A stretch of 17,991 nt of DNA, taken from positions 1-17,991 of the forward strand of contig JBGSQD010000267.1 of assembly GCA_041738275.1 (NCBI GenBank), given 5' to 3'. The notes beneath the pieces are model-generated. The model did no database searches. It was given only the letters and a program-made list of their open reading frames with translations, and was not told the DNA's origin. A program made the position numbers and the translations under genes. This stretch comes from JACPFJ01 sp041738275 (GTDB lineage Bacteria; Desulfobacterota; Desulfuromonadia; Geobacterales; Pseudopelobacteraceae). This document shows positions 6,439 to 14,022 of the stretch, one piece after another; position 1 is the stretch's first letter; each line of letters begins with the position of its first letter.

Positions 6439-6600
6439 ATGCCCTGGTATACCAACCCCGTCATAACCTGCAAGGTTTTGAACAAAATAGCCAATCGTTA
6501 CGAACGTACCGGCATGCAGAACCTTAGATCCGTTCTGGACCACGCGACAGCATTGCTCTGGAAAAAACAGGAGCATTACTATGGAGGCAGCCGGAAATAA
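6439..6600 (+). CDS. Small protein of unknown function, 53 aa
   Basis: AAGGAGA (6424-6430) precedes the ATG by 8 nt, a strong initiation context, and the gene lies directly behind the sigma-54-like promoter. The product starts MPWYTNPVITCKVLNKIANR, continues YERTGMQNLRSVLDHATALL and ends WKKQEHYYGGSRK. It is basic and mostly helical in appearance, with no signal peptide, membrane segment or motif I recognise. Its last 20 nt overlap the start of the next small gene, whose SD (ACAGGAG, 6567-6573) lies inside this one, so coupling is likely. A longer in-frame start at 6397 lacks an SD. Confidence 0.55.
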   Translation: MPWYTNPVITCKVLNKIANRYERTGMQNLRSVLDHATALLWKKQEHYYGGSRK

Positions 6601-6922
6601 AAGGCCTTCGGTGAATCCGGCCTGGAACATCTCCCGCCATACAAGTCAGAAGGAGTACTTGTCCATGCAACCTGTCAACGACAACCGGCTTCAGCATCAG
6701 ATACTCCCTGCCCGGCAGAAAATACCCGGACAAAGGGAAACAGCTCCGCAACCTGCCAAAACGCCCCCCGTCAGAGCTGCGTCCGCTTTCCCGGAAGATG
6801 TCGTGAACCTTTCCACGGACCGCGACGCCATCCTGAGCCCATCAGTCAAAAAACCGCCATCAATACCCGTGACCACAATGGAAAAAAAGGCGCTGCGGGA
6901 AAGTTTCTCCGTATATGCCTGA
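6581..6922 (+). CDS. Small proline-rich protein of unknown function
   Basis: From ATG 6581 (SD ACAGGAG, 7-nt gap) the product is 113 residues. A second good start is ATG 6665 (AAGGAG at 6650-6655, 9-nt gap), giving 85 residues; a small GGCC hairpin at about 6602-6622 would suit the shorter version. The protein is Pro/Gln/Lys-rich and probably disordered in the middle (PARQKIPGQRETAPQPAKTP). Two more conserved-looking patches follow, PEDVVNLSTDRDAI and the C-terminal MEKKALRESFSVYA. I do not recognise the family. It appears to be the second gene of the sigma-54 transcription unit. It ends 69 nt before the convergent hydrolase gene, with no clear terminator. Confidence 0.6.
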   Translation: MEAAGNKRPSVNPAWNISRHTSQKEYLSMQPVNDNRLQHQILPARQKIPGQRETAPQPAKTPPVRAASAFPEDVVNLSTDRDAILSPSVKKPPSIPVTTMEKKALRESFSVYA

Positions 6923-6991
6923 CAAGCCCGTTTTCAATCGTTTGCTGTTCATCTGCATGGATTTCCCCATGGAGCAGGCAATATCCGGCTG

Positions 6992-7744
6992 CTACAGCTG
7001 CCCGATCAAGCGCCCCACAGCCGCGAAATAGGCTTCCTGATTGACCGGCAAAATCGTGTTGTGATCCCCCCGCTCAAAGACCAGCAGCTCCTTGGGTTCG
7101 TTGGCCCACCCGTACAGACGCTCCGCATGGCTGACCGACACCAGGTCGTCGTTGCGGGTATGCACTACCAGCACCCGACCCTTGAAGCCTGCGATCTTTT
7201 CCTGCTGATTGAAACAACGGTTCACGGACGCAACCAGTTCTTCCATGGTCGATCCCACGTCATGGGGCTCGATACGGACAAGAATCCGTTCCAGCGGGTC
7301 AGCCAGACCGCTTTCAATGATCAGACCGGCGGCCTGGGGATAACGGGCAACCCCGTGCAGGGCGTAGAGCGAACCCAACGAGCGGCCGAAGAAGATTATC
7401 CGCTCCGGAGGAACGCCGGCGGCCTTGACGATCAGTTCCACATCGTCAAGCATGGCGGCAAGCGCCGGTTCGCCGCTGGACATGCCGTAGCCGCGATACT
7501 CGGCCAGCAGCAGGTTGGCTCCCATGCCGGCAATGATCTCCTCGAAACCACCCAGGTAATCGGCCACGCTCTCGCCGTTGCCGTGGAAATGGATAATGGT
7601 GGGATACCGGTCCGAAACATGCAGATACCGGCACCCCAGTCTGAAACCATGGCCTTGGACAATGAACGGTTCTTCGAAGCTGTTGGGCCAGGGGTAGAAA
7701 TAACGGTTGGTGAGCATCGGGTGGTCAAGAAACGGATCACTCAT
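6992..7744 (-). CDS. Alpha/beta-fold hydrolase (Bem46/ABHD17-like)
   Basis: This 250-residue serine hydrolase has no signal peptide and should be cytoplasmic. The oxyanion-side motif HFHGNGES is at 52-59 and the nucleophile elbow is GRSLGS (Ser122). The acid is Asp199 or Asp200 in VLVVHTRNDDLVS, and the histidine is His228 in FERGDHN. EYRGYGMSSG (82-91) is typical of the Bem46/ABHD13-ABHD17 subgroup. The substrate cannot be told from sequence. The ATG at 7744 has only a weak SD of its own, but a 7-codon leader ORF with a strong SD ends across it (see 7737-7760), so translation is probably coupled. Confidence 0.88.
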   Translation of the reverse strand: MSDPFLDHPMLTNRYFYPWPNSFEEPFIVQGHGFRLGCRYLHVSDRYPTIIHFHGNGESVADYLGGFEEIIAGMGANLLLAEYRGYGMSSGEPALAAMLDDVELIVKAAGVPPERIIFFGRSLGSLYALHGVARYPQAAGLIIESGLADPLERILVRIEPHDVGSTMEELVASVNRCFNQQEKIAGFKGRVLVVHTRNDDLVSVSHAERLYGWANEPKELLVFERGDHNTILPVNQEAYFAAVGRLIGQL

Positions 7745-7760
7745 TCGGCTGTCTCTTCAT
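7737..7760 (-). CDS. Seven-residue leader ORF overlapping the hydrolase start
   Basis: GGAGGG (7772-7767 on the minus strand) is 6 nt from an ATG at 7760. The frame encodes MKRQPNE and stops with TGA at 7739-7737, past the hydrolase ATG (7744-7742) in a different frame. This is the usual geometry for translational coupling. It could instead be that ribosomes bind this SD and start at 7744 directly. Confidence 0.4.
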   Translation of the reverse strand: MKRQPNE

Positions 7761-7963
7761 GGATATCCCTCCGGTTTTTCTGTCTGAATTACTCCAATAT
7801 TACCACATCGATCCTTTCCGCGCGTAATGACAAATCAGCCATTCGGTATATTTTCACCATGCCGAACCATGCGACCCGGTTAACGGGCCAACACCGCTGA
7901 TAAAGAGGTTGCCGGCAATTTAGCATATTTTCTGACTTTATTCTCAAAACAGACAAACTTGCT

Positions 7964-8076
7964 CTCACAGAGGCACAGAGAACACGGAGAAACCCAGGTT
8001 TAAAGGAGTTTTGGGATACAGCAAAAAAAGATTTGCATTTATTGACTTTCCCCGTGCCTCTGTGCCTCCGTGTGAG
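7964..8076. repeat. Palindromic intergenic repeat ('cacagaggcacagag' type)
   Basis: The left arm 7964-7987 (CTCACAGAGGCACAGAG, then AACACGG) is the imperfect inverse of the right arm 8052-8076 (CCGTGCCTCTGTGCC, then TCCGTGTGAG), with about 64 bp between. Elements of this type are scattered between genes in many environmental bacteria. It occupies part of the 512-nt gap between the hydrolase and the PATAN-roadblock gene. The rest of the gap is AT-rich leader/promoter sequence, and I see no further gene. Confidence 0.75.
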
Positions 8077-8160
8077 TTTTTTGGTTCCGGCTTGTCGGGT
8101 TAGGAAACAATAAATAATGATATCGGTATATTGGAAATATTACGTAAATATAAAATTGTT

Positions 8161-8189
8161 TTGTAATTTTTATATTAATGTTTTATTCT
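8161..8189 (+). promoter_or_regulatory. Putative sigma-70 promoter of the PATAN-roadblock operon
   Basis: TTGTAA (8161-8166), a 17-bp spacer and TATTCT (8184-8189) lie in a strongly AT-rich stretch (about 8105-8190). Just upstream, ATATAAAATT and AATTTTTATAT make a near-perfect inverted repeat (about 8148-8175) overlapping the -35 box. The implied leader is about 60 nt. Confidence 0.4.
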
Positions 8190-8256
8190 GACGCGAAATT
8201 GATTCATGCTAATGGTACAGTGGGTAATTACGTGACGAAGGGATACTGTAGACGAC

Positions 8257-8973
8257 ATGGCACAACCTGCACATAAAACTGAGCAAGACGGATTTGTGGG
8301 CGCTGTCAGCGGCATGTCGCTGGCTGACATCATCCAGGTCAAGGGCGGCAATCGTTATTCAGGGTGCCTTACGATTGAACATCTGGGCAACAATGGCACG
8401 GTTTTTTTCCGGGAAGGCGAAGTGGTGCATGCTGAGCAGGGTGCACTTTCAGGAGAAGAAGCTTTTTACGCCATAATGTGCTGGGCTGGAGGCACCTTCC
8501 GGAGTGAGCCGAAGGTGGCTACCACCAGCAGAACCATTAACCAGACATTAGGTTTTCTGCTTCTCGAAGCGTTCCGGCGCATGGATGAGTCAAAAAACTG
8601 TTCACCATCAAGACAACCGACAGCTGCGAAGGATCTCAAGGGCGGTGAAGGCGTGAGTAACATCAATGCCAAACTCAAAGCCATACCCGAAGTAGAACAG
8701 GCGCTGATAATGTCCAAGGACGGGGTGGTTGTAGGTGACTCCTCCTATGAAGCAGAGTTCCTGGGGGCGCACGGCTTGTTTCTGGCGCTTTTTTCCGGTC
8801 AGATCGGTTCGCAGTTCGGAGTTGGCGAAATGAAGTCTCTCACGGTTCATGGCAGTGAGCATCACTTGTTCCTGTTTGACTCCAAACGCCATCACCTCTG
8901 CGTATCCGCAATAGGCAACGCCAATGTGAATGCAGTTGACGGCGAAATCCGCCGGACTTTATCACAGAAATAA
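8257..8973 (+). CDS. PATAN (DUF4388) plus roadblock/LC7 regulator
   Basis: The 238-residue protein has two parts. Residues about 11-115 are a DUF4388/PATAN domain: FVGAVSGMSLADIIQVKGGN, then a strand ending GTVFFREGEVVHAE (47-60), EEAFYAIMCWAGGTF (67-81) and the LLLEAFRRMDE helix. Residues about 137-236 are a roadblock/LC7 domain (LKAIPEVEQALIMSKDGVVV, later FDSKRHHLCVSA and the NVNAVDGEIRRTL helix). PATAN domains are signalling adaptors common in Geobacter and myxobacteria. Roadblock domains dimerise and often regulate small Ras-like GTPases (MglB-MglA). No MglA-type GTPase lies alongside; the nearest GTPase is TypA two genes on. An AAGGGA lies about 13 nt before the ATG, rather far. The next gene starts 10 nt after the stop. 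Confidence 0.85.
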   Translation: MAQPAHKTEQDGFVGAVSGMSLADIIQVKGGNRYSGCLTIEHLGNNGTVFFREGEVVHAEQGALSGEEAFYAIMCWAGGTFRSEPKVATTSRTINQTLGFLLLEAFRRMDESKNCSPSRQPTAAKDLKGGEGVSNINAKLKAIPEVEQALIMSKDGVVVGDSSYEAEFLGAHGLFLALFSGQIGSQFGVGEMKSLTVHGSEHHLFLFDSKRHHLCVSAIGNANVNAVDGEIRRTLSQK

Positions 8974-8982
8974 GGGGATGAC

Positions 8983-9783
8983 ATGCAGGCGATCTTGATG
9001 GGTTTGACAACGGTGCCGGGTGTCATTGGAGGAATGTTCTCGGATGAACAGGGCAATGTCCTGTCCCATTCCTTCCAGCCGGCCTTTGATCAGGGGACAC
9101 TCCAGACGGCAGCGGAGCTGCTTCTGGACAATACGATCGGCCTTCATGAGGCAACCGGCGGGGTAAAACTTTTTGATATGCGTTTCGAGATGGGCAGAAT
9201 CATTATCAAAACCTTGCCGCGCATGTTTATGGTTATACTCTGCAAGCCAACGGTCAATGCGCAGCTGCTGCTCATCTCGATCAATGTAGCAATAAAGAAG
9301 CTTGAAAAGCTTTCTGCAGACAAGCTGCCGTCCAAGACGACCCAGCAAGCATTGCCGCAGATCCAGACGCATTTGCCGACAGGCCTTTTTTCGCGTCAGG
9401 CGGGCGCTGCGCTCACCTATTCCGATTACCGCGCATTATCCGATGCCAAGGGGGTGCTGCTGACCTGCGAGATTATCAAGAAGACCGCCGGGACCTTCTG
9501 GGAATCCATGTCCAATCATGCCAGCATAAACCGCAATACAGCCCTGGAGGTCAGCAACTTCTTTAATACCGGTCCATTCAAAAAATTGACCATAACCAAT
9601 CGCACCAACGGGGTCGGCAAACACATCCCTGTGACTGTGATTCAGCACGATCGTGACAATGCCTATGACGGCAAGGTGCTTGTGACCCTGGCACTGGCGG
9701 AACAGCTCAAGTTGAATGACGGAGGACAGGTACGGGTTGAGGTTTTGGTCGGCAGCGGCCTTTTGGGGTGGGAAGGGATTTGA
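8983..9783 (+). CDS. Roadblock-like protein with an uncharacterised C-terminal domain
   Basis: The 266-residue product begins with a roadblock-like fold at about 1-110: ILMGLTTVPGVIGGMFSDEQ (4-23), a NVLSHSF strand, then MFMVILCKP (81-89) and the NAQLLLISINVAIKKLEKL helix. I cannot name the C-terminal half (about 115-266). It holds a helical part (SDYRALSDAKGVLL, 147-160) and a strand-rich end (VTVIQHD... VLVTLALAEQLKLNDGGQVR) with the feel of a small beta-barrel. AGGGGA lies at the preferred distance before ATG 8983, 10 nt after the PATAN-roadblock stop, so the two are co-transcribed. Both carry roadblock folds and may form a heterodimer (inference). An intrinsic terminator follows at 9863. 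Confidence 0.72.
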   Translation: MQAILMGLTTVPGVIGGMFSDEQGNVLSHSFQPAFDQGTLQTAAELLLDNTIGLHEATGGVKLFDMRFEMGRIIIKTLPRMFMVILCKPTVNAQLLLISINVAIKKLEKLSADKLPSKTTQQALPQIQTHLPTGLFSRQAGAALTYSDYRALSDAKGVLLTCEIIKKTAGTFWESMSNHASINRNTALEVSNFFNTGPFKKLTITNRTNGVGKHIPVTVIQHDRDNAYDGKVLVTLALAEQLKLNDGGQVRVEVLVGSGLLGWEGI

Positions 9784-9822
9784 CGCAGGGATAAAGGGTT
9801 TGCAACTTTATTCAGTAAATGC

Positions 9823-9851
9823 TTGCCAGATCAACGAAAAGCTGTCATTAT
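9823..9851 (+). promoter_or_regulatory. typA: Putative typA promoter
   Basis: TTGCCA (9823-9828), 17 bp, CATTAT (9846-9851) match sigma-70 at 5/6 and 4/6 positions. The start would be near 9858, so the hairpin at 9863-9888 would form the 5' end of the typA message. If the promoter is real, that hairpin could work as an attenuator as well as ending the upstream operon. Confidence 0.35.
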
Positions 9852-9862
9852 GCAGAACGTTT

Positions 9863-9888
9863 AGGACGGGCCTTGAGCCCGTCCTTTT
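9863..9888 (+). terminator. Intrinsic terminator after the roadblock operon
   Basis: GGACGGGC (9864-9871) and GCCCGTCC (9877-9884) form a perfect 8-bp GC-rich stem with a 5-nt loop, extended by an A-T pair (9863/9885). The sequence then runs TTTTATTTTG. It lies 80 nt after the roadblock-like gene and only 25 nt before the typA start. Confidence 0.85.
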
Positions 9889-9912
9889 ATTTTGTCTGTT
9901 AGGAGCTGTACA

Positions 9913-11718
9913 ATGCAGGAAAGAATTCGTAACATCGCCATCATCGCCCATGTTGACCACGGCAAGACCACGCTGGTTGATGCCATGCTCAAGCACGCCG
10001 GTGTTTACCGCGAAAATGAAGCCATTACCGAACGCGTGATGGACAGCAACGACCTGGAGAAGGAGCGCGGCATCACCATCCTCGCCAAGAGCCTCTCCAT
10101 CCATCACGGTCCGTACAAGATCAATATTGTCGACACCCCCGGCCATGCCGACTTTGGCGGCGAGGTGGAGCGCGTCCTGAAGATGGTCGATTCCGTCCTG
10201 CTGCTGGTGGATGCCCTGGACGGCCCCATGCCCCAGACCCGTTTCGTTTTGAAGAAGTCCCTTGATCTAGGACTCAAACCGATCGTGGTCATCAACAAGA
10301 TCGACCGTCCCGGCTCACGTCCCGAAGAGGTGCTCAACATGGTCTTTGACCTGTTCTGCGAGCTGAACGCCTCGGATGACCAGCTGGATTTTCCGGTGGT
10401 CTACACCAGCGCCAAGATGGGCTATGCCAAGCTTGACATAACCATAGAATCCAACAGCATGGAGCCGCTCTTTGCCGTGGTGGAATCCAATGTCCGCCCA
10501 CCCAAGGGCGACATCAATGCTCCGTTCCAGATGTTGATAGCCAATATCGACTACAACGATTACATCGGCCGCATGGCCACCGGCCGCATCTTCAACGGCA
10601 AGGTCAGGGCGGGCGAAACCGTTGCCATGATCAAGCAGGATGGTACGATCACCAAGGGGCGTATCTCCAAACTGCTCGGCTATGAAGGTCTCAAGCAGGT
10701 TGATATCGAAGAGGCAGGAACCGGCGACATCGTTACCGTGGCCGGTTTTGAAGATGTCAGCATCGGAGAGACGCTCGCCTCGGCTGAAGACCCCATTGCA
10801 GTTCCCTATGTTTCCATTGATGAGCCGACCCTGTCCATGAACTTTATCGTCAACACCTCCCCCTTTGCCGGCCGGGAAGGTAAATGGGTCACGTCGCGCA
10901 ACATCCGCGAGCGCCTGACCAAGGAGCTGCGTGTCAACGTTTCTCTGCGGGTTGAGGATACGGAATCCCCGGATACCTTCAGGGTTTCCGGCCGCGGCGA
11001 GCTGCACCTGTCGATCCTGATCGAGAACATGCGCCGTGAAGGCTTCGAGCTGGCTGTTTCCAAACCGGAGGTTATTGTCCGGATCAAGGACGGCGTCAAG
11101 ATGGAGCCGATGGAATACCTGGTTGTGGACGTTGCTTCCGAGTTCCAGGGCGCCATCATCGAGAAGATGGGACCGCGGAAGGGTGAGATGGTGGCCATGG
11201 CGCCCATGGGCGAAATGGTCCGTCTGGAATTCATTGTCCCGGCCCGCGGCCTGATCGGCCTGCGCGGCGAGGTGCTGACCGACACCCGCGGCACGGCGGT
11301 CATGACCCATACCTTCCACGAATATGCCCCCTACAAGGGTGAAATCCCGAGCCGCAAGAACGGCGTGCTCATGGCCATGGAACATGGCGAGACCACAGCT
11401 TACTCGCTGGATGCCCTCCAGCCGCGCGGCAGCCTCTTCATCGGGGCCGGCGTCGAGGTCTACGGCGGCATGATTATCGGGCAGCACAACAAGGACAACG
11501 ATCTTGATGTGAATCCCTGCAAGGGCAAAAAACTGACCAACGTGCGTGCTTCCGGAACAGACGACGCCATCAAGCTCACCCCGCCGCGCCTCCTGACCCT
11601 GGAGCAGGCTCTGGAGTTCATCGCCGACGATGAACTGGTAGAGGTTACGCCGAATTCGATCCGCCTGCGCAAGAAAGAGCTGGATCCGACCAGGCGCAAA
11701 CGGGCGTCCAAGGGGTAA
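9913..11718 (+). CDS. typA: Translational GTPase TypA/BipA
   Basis: TypA/BipA is a ribosome-associated GTPase of the EF-G family that helps 50S assembly and stress or low-temperature growth. The 601 residues fit the family. GTPase motifs are AHVDHGKTT (12-20), ERGITI (51-56), DTPGHADFGGEVERV (74-88) and NKIDRPG (128-134). The C-terminal region has the BipA-specific stretch with GEVLTDTRGTAVMTHTFHEY and GALF-like SLFIGAGVEVYGGMIIG. ATG 9913 is chosen over a longer frame from 9892 because AGGAG (9901-9905) sits 7 nt before it and the protein then starts MQERIRNIAIIAHVDHGKTT as family members do. It is flanked by terminators on both sides and is probably a single-gene unit. Confidence 0.98.
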   Translation: MQERIRNIAIIAHVDHGKTTLVDAMLKHAGVYRENEAITERVMDSNDLEKERGITILAKSLSIHHGPYKINIVDTPGHADFGGEVERVLKMVDSVLLLVDALDGPMPQTRFVLKKSLDLGLKPIVVINKIDRPGSRPEEVLNMVFDLFCELNASDDQLDFPVVYTSAKMGYAKLDITIESNSMEPLFAVVESNVRPPKGDINAPFQMLIANIDYNDYIGRMATGRIFNGKVRAGETVAMIKQDGTITKGRISKLLGYEGLKQVDIEEAGTGDIVTVAGFEDVSIGETLASAEDPIAVPYVSIDEPTLSMNFIVNTSPFAGREGKWVTSRNIRERLTKELRVNVSLRVEDTESPDTFRVSGRGELHLSILIENMRREGFELAVSKPEVIVRIKDGVKMEPMEYLVVDVASEFQGAIIEKMGPRKGEMVAMAPMGEMVRLEFIVPARGLIGLRGEVLTDTRGTAVMTHTFHEYAPYKGEIPSRKNGVLMAMEHGETTAYSLDALQPRGSLFIGAGVEVYGGMIIGQHNKDNDLDVNPCKGKKLTNVRASGTDDAIKLTPPRLLTLEQALEFIADDELVEVTPNSIRLRKKELDPTRRKRASKG

Positions 11719-11746
11719 CTGGCCAACATTAGTCACCGAACAAAAG

Positions 11747-11780
11747 AATGCCGAGCTTGAGAAAGTTCGGCATTTTTATT
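11747..11780 (+). terminator. Intrinsic terminator of typA
   Basis: AATGCCGAGCTT (11747-11758) pairs with AAGTTCGGCATT (11763-11774) over 12 bp, with one G-U pair and a GAGA (GNRA) tetraloop. TTTTTATT follows. It starts 28 nt after the typA stop. Confidence 0.9.
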
Positions 11781-11932
11781 TGGTGATTAAGTTTGAATAT
11801 TTTCCAGGGTGTTCAAAACGATAAACTGTCGATTTTTGCAGTATGGGGTGTTATAGTTCCCACCTTGAGGCATATAATTCCAATTTCAAATCAAAGATGA
11901 AATCAAGGCGGCGAGGATTGAGGCGACGATGG

Positions 11933-12018
11933 CCCTCACCCGGCCTTTGGCCACCCTCTCCCAGCGGGAGAGGGTAACTGGGTACTCTCTCCCGCTGGGA
12001 GAGAGATAGAGTGAGGGG
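11933..12018. repeat. Palindromic REP/MITE-like repeat ('ctctcccagcgggagag' type)
   Basis: CTCTCCCAGCGGGAGAG (11956-11972) and its exact reverse complement CTCTCCCGCTGGGAGAG (11987-12003) are each nearly palindromic. Outside them CCCTCAC (11933-11939) and GTGAGGGG (12011-12018) also face each other. Weaker inverted flanks, AATTCCAA (11876-11883) and TTGGAATT (12064-12071), suggest one element of about 200 bp ending some 30 nt before the cobalamin gene start. It fills most of the 385-nt gap after typA; no gene is visible there. Confidence 0.8.
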
Positions 12019-12103
12019 TACGTTGAGGAGCCGAAGACGAGCCAACGAAGATAGCGCTTGGATTTGGAATTGGTATAAGATCCCGCACGGGGGAAGGCTT
12101 GTC

Positions 12104-13321
12104 ATGACGCAACAAAAAATATATCTGGTTGGCGCTGGTATTGAAGGGTGGGAAGGTTTCGGCTCCAGGGCGCTGGAGATAATTGCTCAGGCTGAGGTGA
12201 TGATCGGTCACCAGCGGCATCTTGACATTTTCCCCGACTTTGGCGGCAAAAAGATGCCCCTCGGTGATCTGCCCGAGGTTTTGGAGTTCCTCAAGGGCAC
12301 CGATAAGCGGGTGGTTGTGCTGGCCTCCGGTGATCCCACCTTTTTCGGCATCTCCCGCTTCCTCCTGCGCAACCTTTCCAAAGAGCGCATCGAAATCTTC
12401 GCCAATGTCACCAGCATGCAGTATGCCTTTGCCTGCATCAAGGAACCGTGGGACGATGCCATCTTCGTGTCGGTCCATGGTCGGGGCATGCATGTGGCGG
12501 TGGATAAGATTATCGCTGCCGAGAAGGCCTGTGTCCTGACAGACAAGGTCAATACCCCGGCGGCCATCGCGGCAGAACTGATCGAACGTGGCGCCGAGGG
12601 TTACGAGGCCTGGTTGTGCGAGGATTTGGGACTTGCCACGGAAAAGTTCACCAAGACCTCTGTGCGCGGTCTGCTGGAGCTGAAACCGTCTGATCTCAAC
12701 ATCCTGATCCTGGTCAGAACCTATGAGCCGAACCTTGTACAGTACCCATTGATCGGCATCGACGATGATGAGTTTCACACCTCCAAGAAGCTGATCACCA
12801 AGCAGGAGGTGCGGGCAGTAACCCTCTCCAAACTGCAGTTGCAGGACGATCTGGTGCTGTGGGACATCGGAGCCGGAAGCTGTTCGGTCTCCATCGAGGC
12901 TTCCAACCTGATGCCCAATGGCCGCATCTTTGCAGTGGAACGCAATCAACAGTGCATCGGTTTCATCAACGAAAACCTGAAAAAATTCTGCACCCGCAAT
13001 GTGAAGCTGATTGAGGCCTTTGCCCCCGAGGGGCTGGAGGATCTGCCCGATCCGGACCGCGTCTTTATCGGCGGAGCAGGCGGCAAGCTGGACGAGATCA
13101 TCGACGCTGTGTCGCAGCGTCTCAAACAGGACGGGATTGTGGTGATCAACGCCGTGACCCTGGATACTCTTTCCCAGGCAGTGGAGTTCCTGGAAGATCA
13201 CGGCTACACCGTGGAGGCCACCTGCGTCAATATTGCCAAAACCCGCAAGTTGACCGAGTATAAGATGTTCGAAGCCCAGAACCCGGTTTATGTGATTACC
13301 GCCTGGAAGGAACGCGAGTAA
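12104..13321 (+). CDS. cobL: Precorrin-6Y C5,15-methyltransferase (decarboxylating), CbiET fusion
   Basis: This enzyme adds methyl groups at C5 and C15 and decarboxylates the C12 acetate during corrin-ring synthesis. The 405 residues are a CbiE-CbiT fusion. The CbiE half (about 1-205) shows YLVGAGIEGWEGFG (7-20), LASGDPTFFG (73-82) and FVSVHGRG (121-128). The CbiT half (about 215-405) has the Rossmann SAM loop LWDIGAGSCSVSIEAS (252-267), FAVERNQQ (276-283) and DRVFIGGAGGKLDEI (318-332). ATG 12104 is chosen because GGGGGAAGG lies just upstream and the protein then begins with the methyltransferase strand; the frame is open further up, but only through the repeat. Its TAA overlaps the ATG of the next gene (TAATG). 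No cobalamin riboswitch is visible upstream. Confidence 0.95.
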   Translation: MTQQKIYLVGAGIEGWEGFGSRALEIIAQAEVMIGHQRHLDIFPDFGGKKMPLGDLPEVLEFLKGTDKRVVVLASGDPTFFGISRFLLRNLSKERIEIFANVTSMQYAFACIKEPWDDAIFVSVHGRGMHVAVDKIIAAEKACVLTDKVNTPAAIAAELIERGAEGYEAWLCEDLGLATEKFTKTSVRGLLELKPSDLNILILVRTYEPNLVQYPLIGIDDDEFHTSKKLITKQEVRAVTLSKLQLQDDLVLWDIGAGSCSVSIEASNLMPNGRIFAVERNQQCIGFINENLKKFCTRNVKLIEAFAPEGLEDLPDPDRVFIGGAGGKLDEIIDAVSQRLKQDGIVVINAVTLDTLSQAVEFLEDHGYTVEATCVNIAKTRKLTEYKMFEAQNPVYVITAWKERE

Positions 13322-14019
13322 TGCCGACGTTTTATGCTGTTGGTGTCGGCCCGGGCGACCCGGAATTGTTGACCAGAAAAGGGGAGCGCATCCTGCGTCA
13401 GGCATCGGTAATCGTTGCACCTGTATCGTCACCGACCGAAGTCAGTGTGGCCCTGGAAACGGTGCGCCAGTTTCTGGACGAGGAGCGCCAGGAAATAATC
13501 ACCCACCAGTTTCCCATGACCTCCGACCCAGCCCGTCTTATTCCAGCCTGGCAAGAGGTTGCCGCCCTGATTGCCGGCCGGATTGCAGCAGGACAGGATG
13601 TGGCCTTTATTACCATTGGCGACCCCCTGTTTTACTCAACGTTCATCTACCTGCTGCGTATCTTCCAGGCATCCTACCAGCATATCCCTGTCGAGGTTGT
13701 TCCCGGCATCTCCAGCATCCATGCATCAGCTGCACAGGCGCTCATCCCACTCGTTGAGGGGGATGAGCGGATGATTGTCATACCTGCCACCGCCGGAGTG
13801 GAGAGGGTTATGGAGGGGCTGGCGAAATACGAGACCGTTGTGCTGCTCAAGGTCAAGCCGGTGTATGCCGAAATTCTCGAACTTCTGCGGCAAACCGGTC
13901 GTGAAAAGAACACACTGTTTGTCGAGCGGGTAGGCAGCGGTCGGCAGAAGGTTATGACTGATTTTGCGGAGATTGCCGCCCACACCCCTGATTACCTGTC
14001 GCTGATGATCGTCAAATGA
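13321..14019 (+). CDS. cobI: Precorrin-2 (or Co-factor II) C20-methyltransferase
   Basis: CbiL/CobI methylates C20 of precorrin-2 or its cobalt form, an early corrin-ring step. The 232 residues show the tetrapyrrole-methylase pattern: YAVGVGPGDPELLTRKGERI (5-24), AFITIGDPLFYSTFIYLL (95-112), and VEVVPGISSIHASAAQAL (124-141). It starts on the A of the upstream stop, so it is tightly coupled to cobL. Whether the substrate is cobalt-containing cannot be told from the gene; an anaerobic lifestyle would favour the cobalt-early (CbiL) route. The other cobalamin genes are not in this window. A long-stem terminator follows directly. Confidence 0.93.
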   Translation: MPTFYAVGVGPGDPELLTRKGERILRQASVIVAPVSSPTEVSVALETVRQFLDEERQEIITHQFPMTSDPARLIPAWQEVAALIAGRIAAGQDVAFITIGDPLFYSTFIYLLRIFQASYQHIPVEVVPGISSIHASAAQALIPLVEGDERMIVIPATAGVERVMEGLAKYETVVLLKVKPVYAEILELLRQTGREKNTLFVERVGSGRQKVMTDFAEIAAHTPDYLSLMIVK

Positions 14020-14022
14020 TAA

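Noticed and set aside
10315..13432. Long minus-strand frames opposite typA and cobL
   Set aside because: Antisense to highly conserved genes, with no initiation signal or family match.
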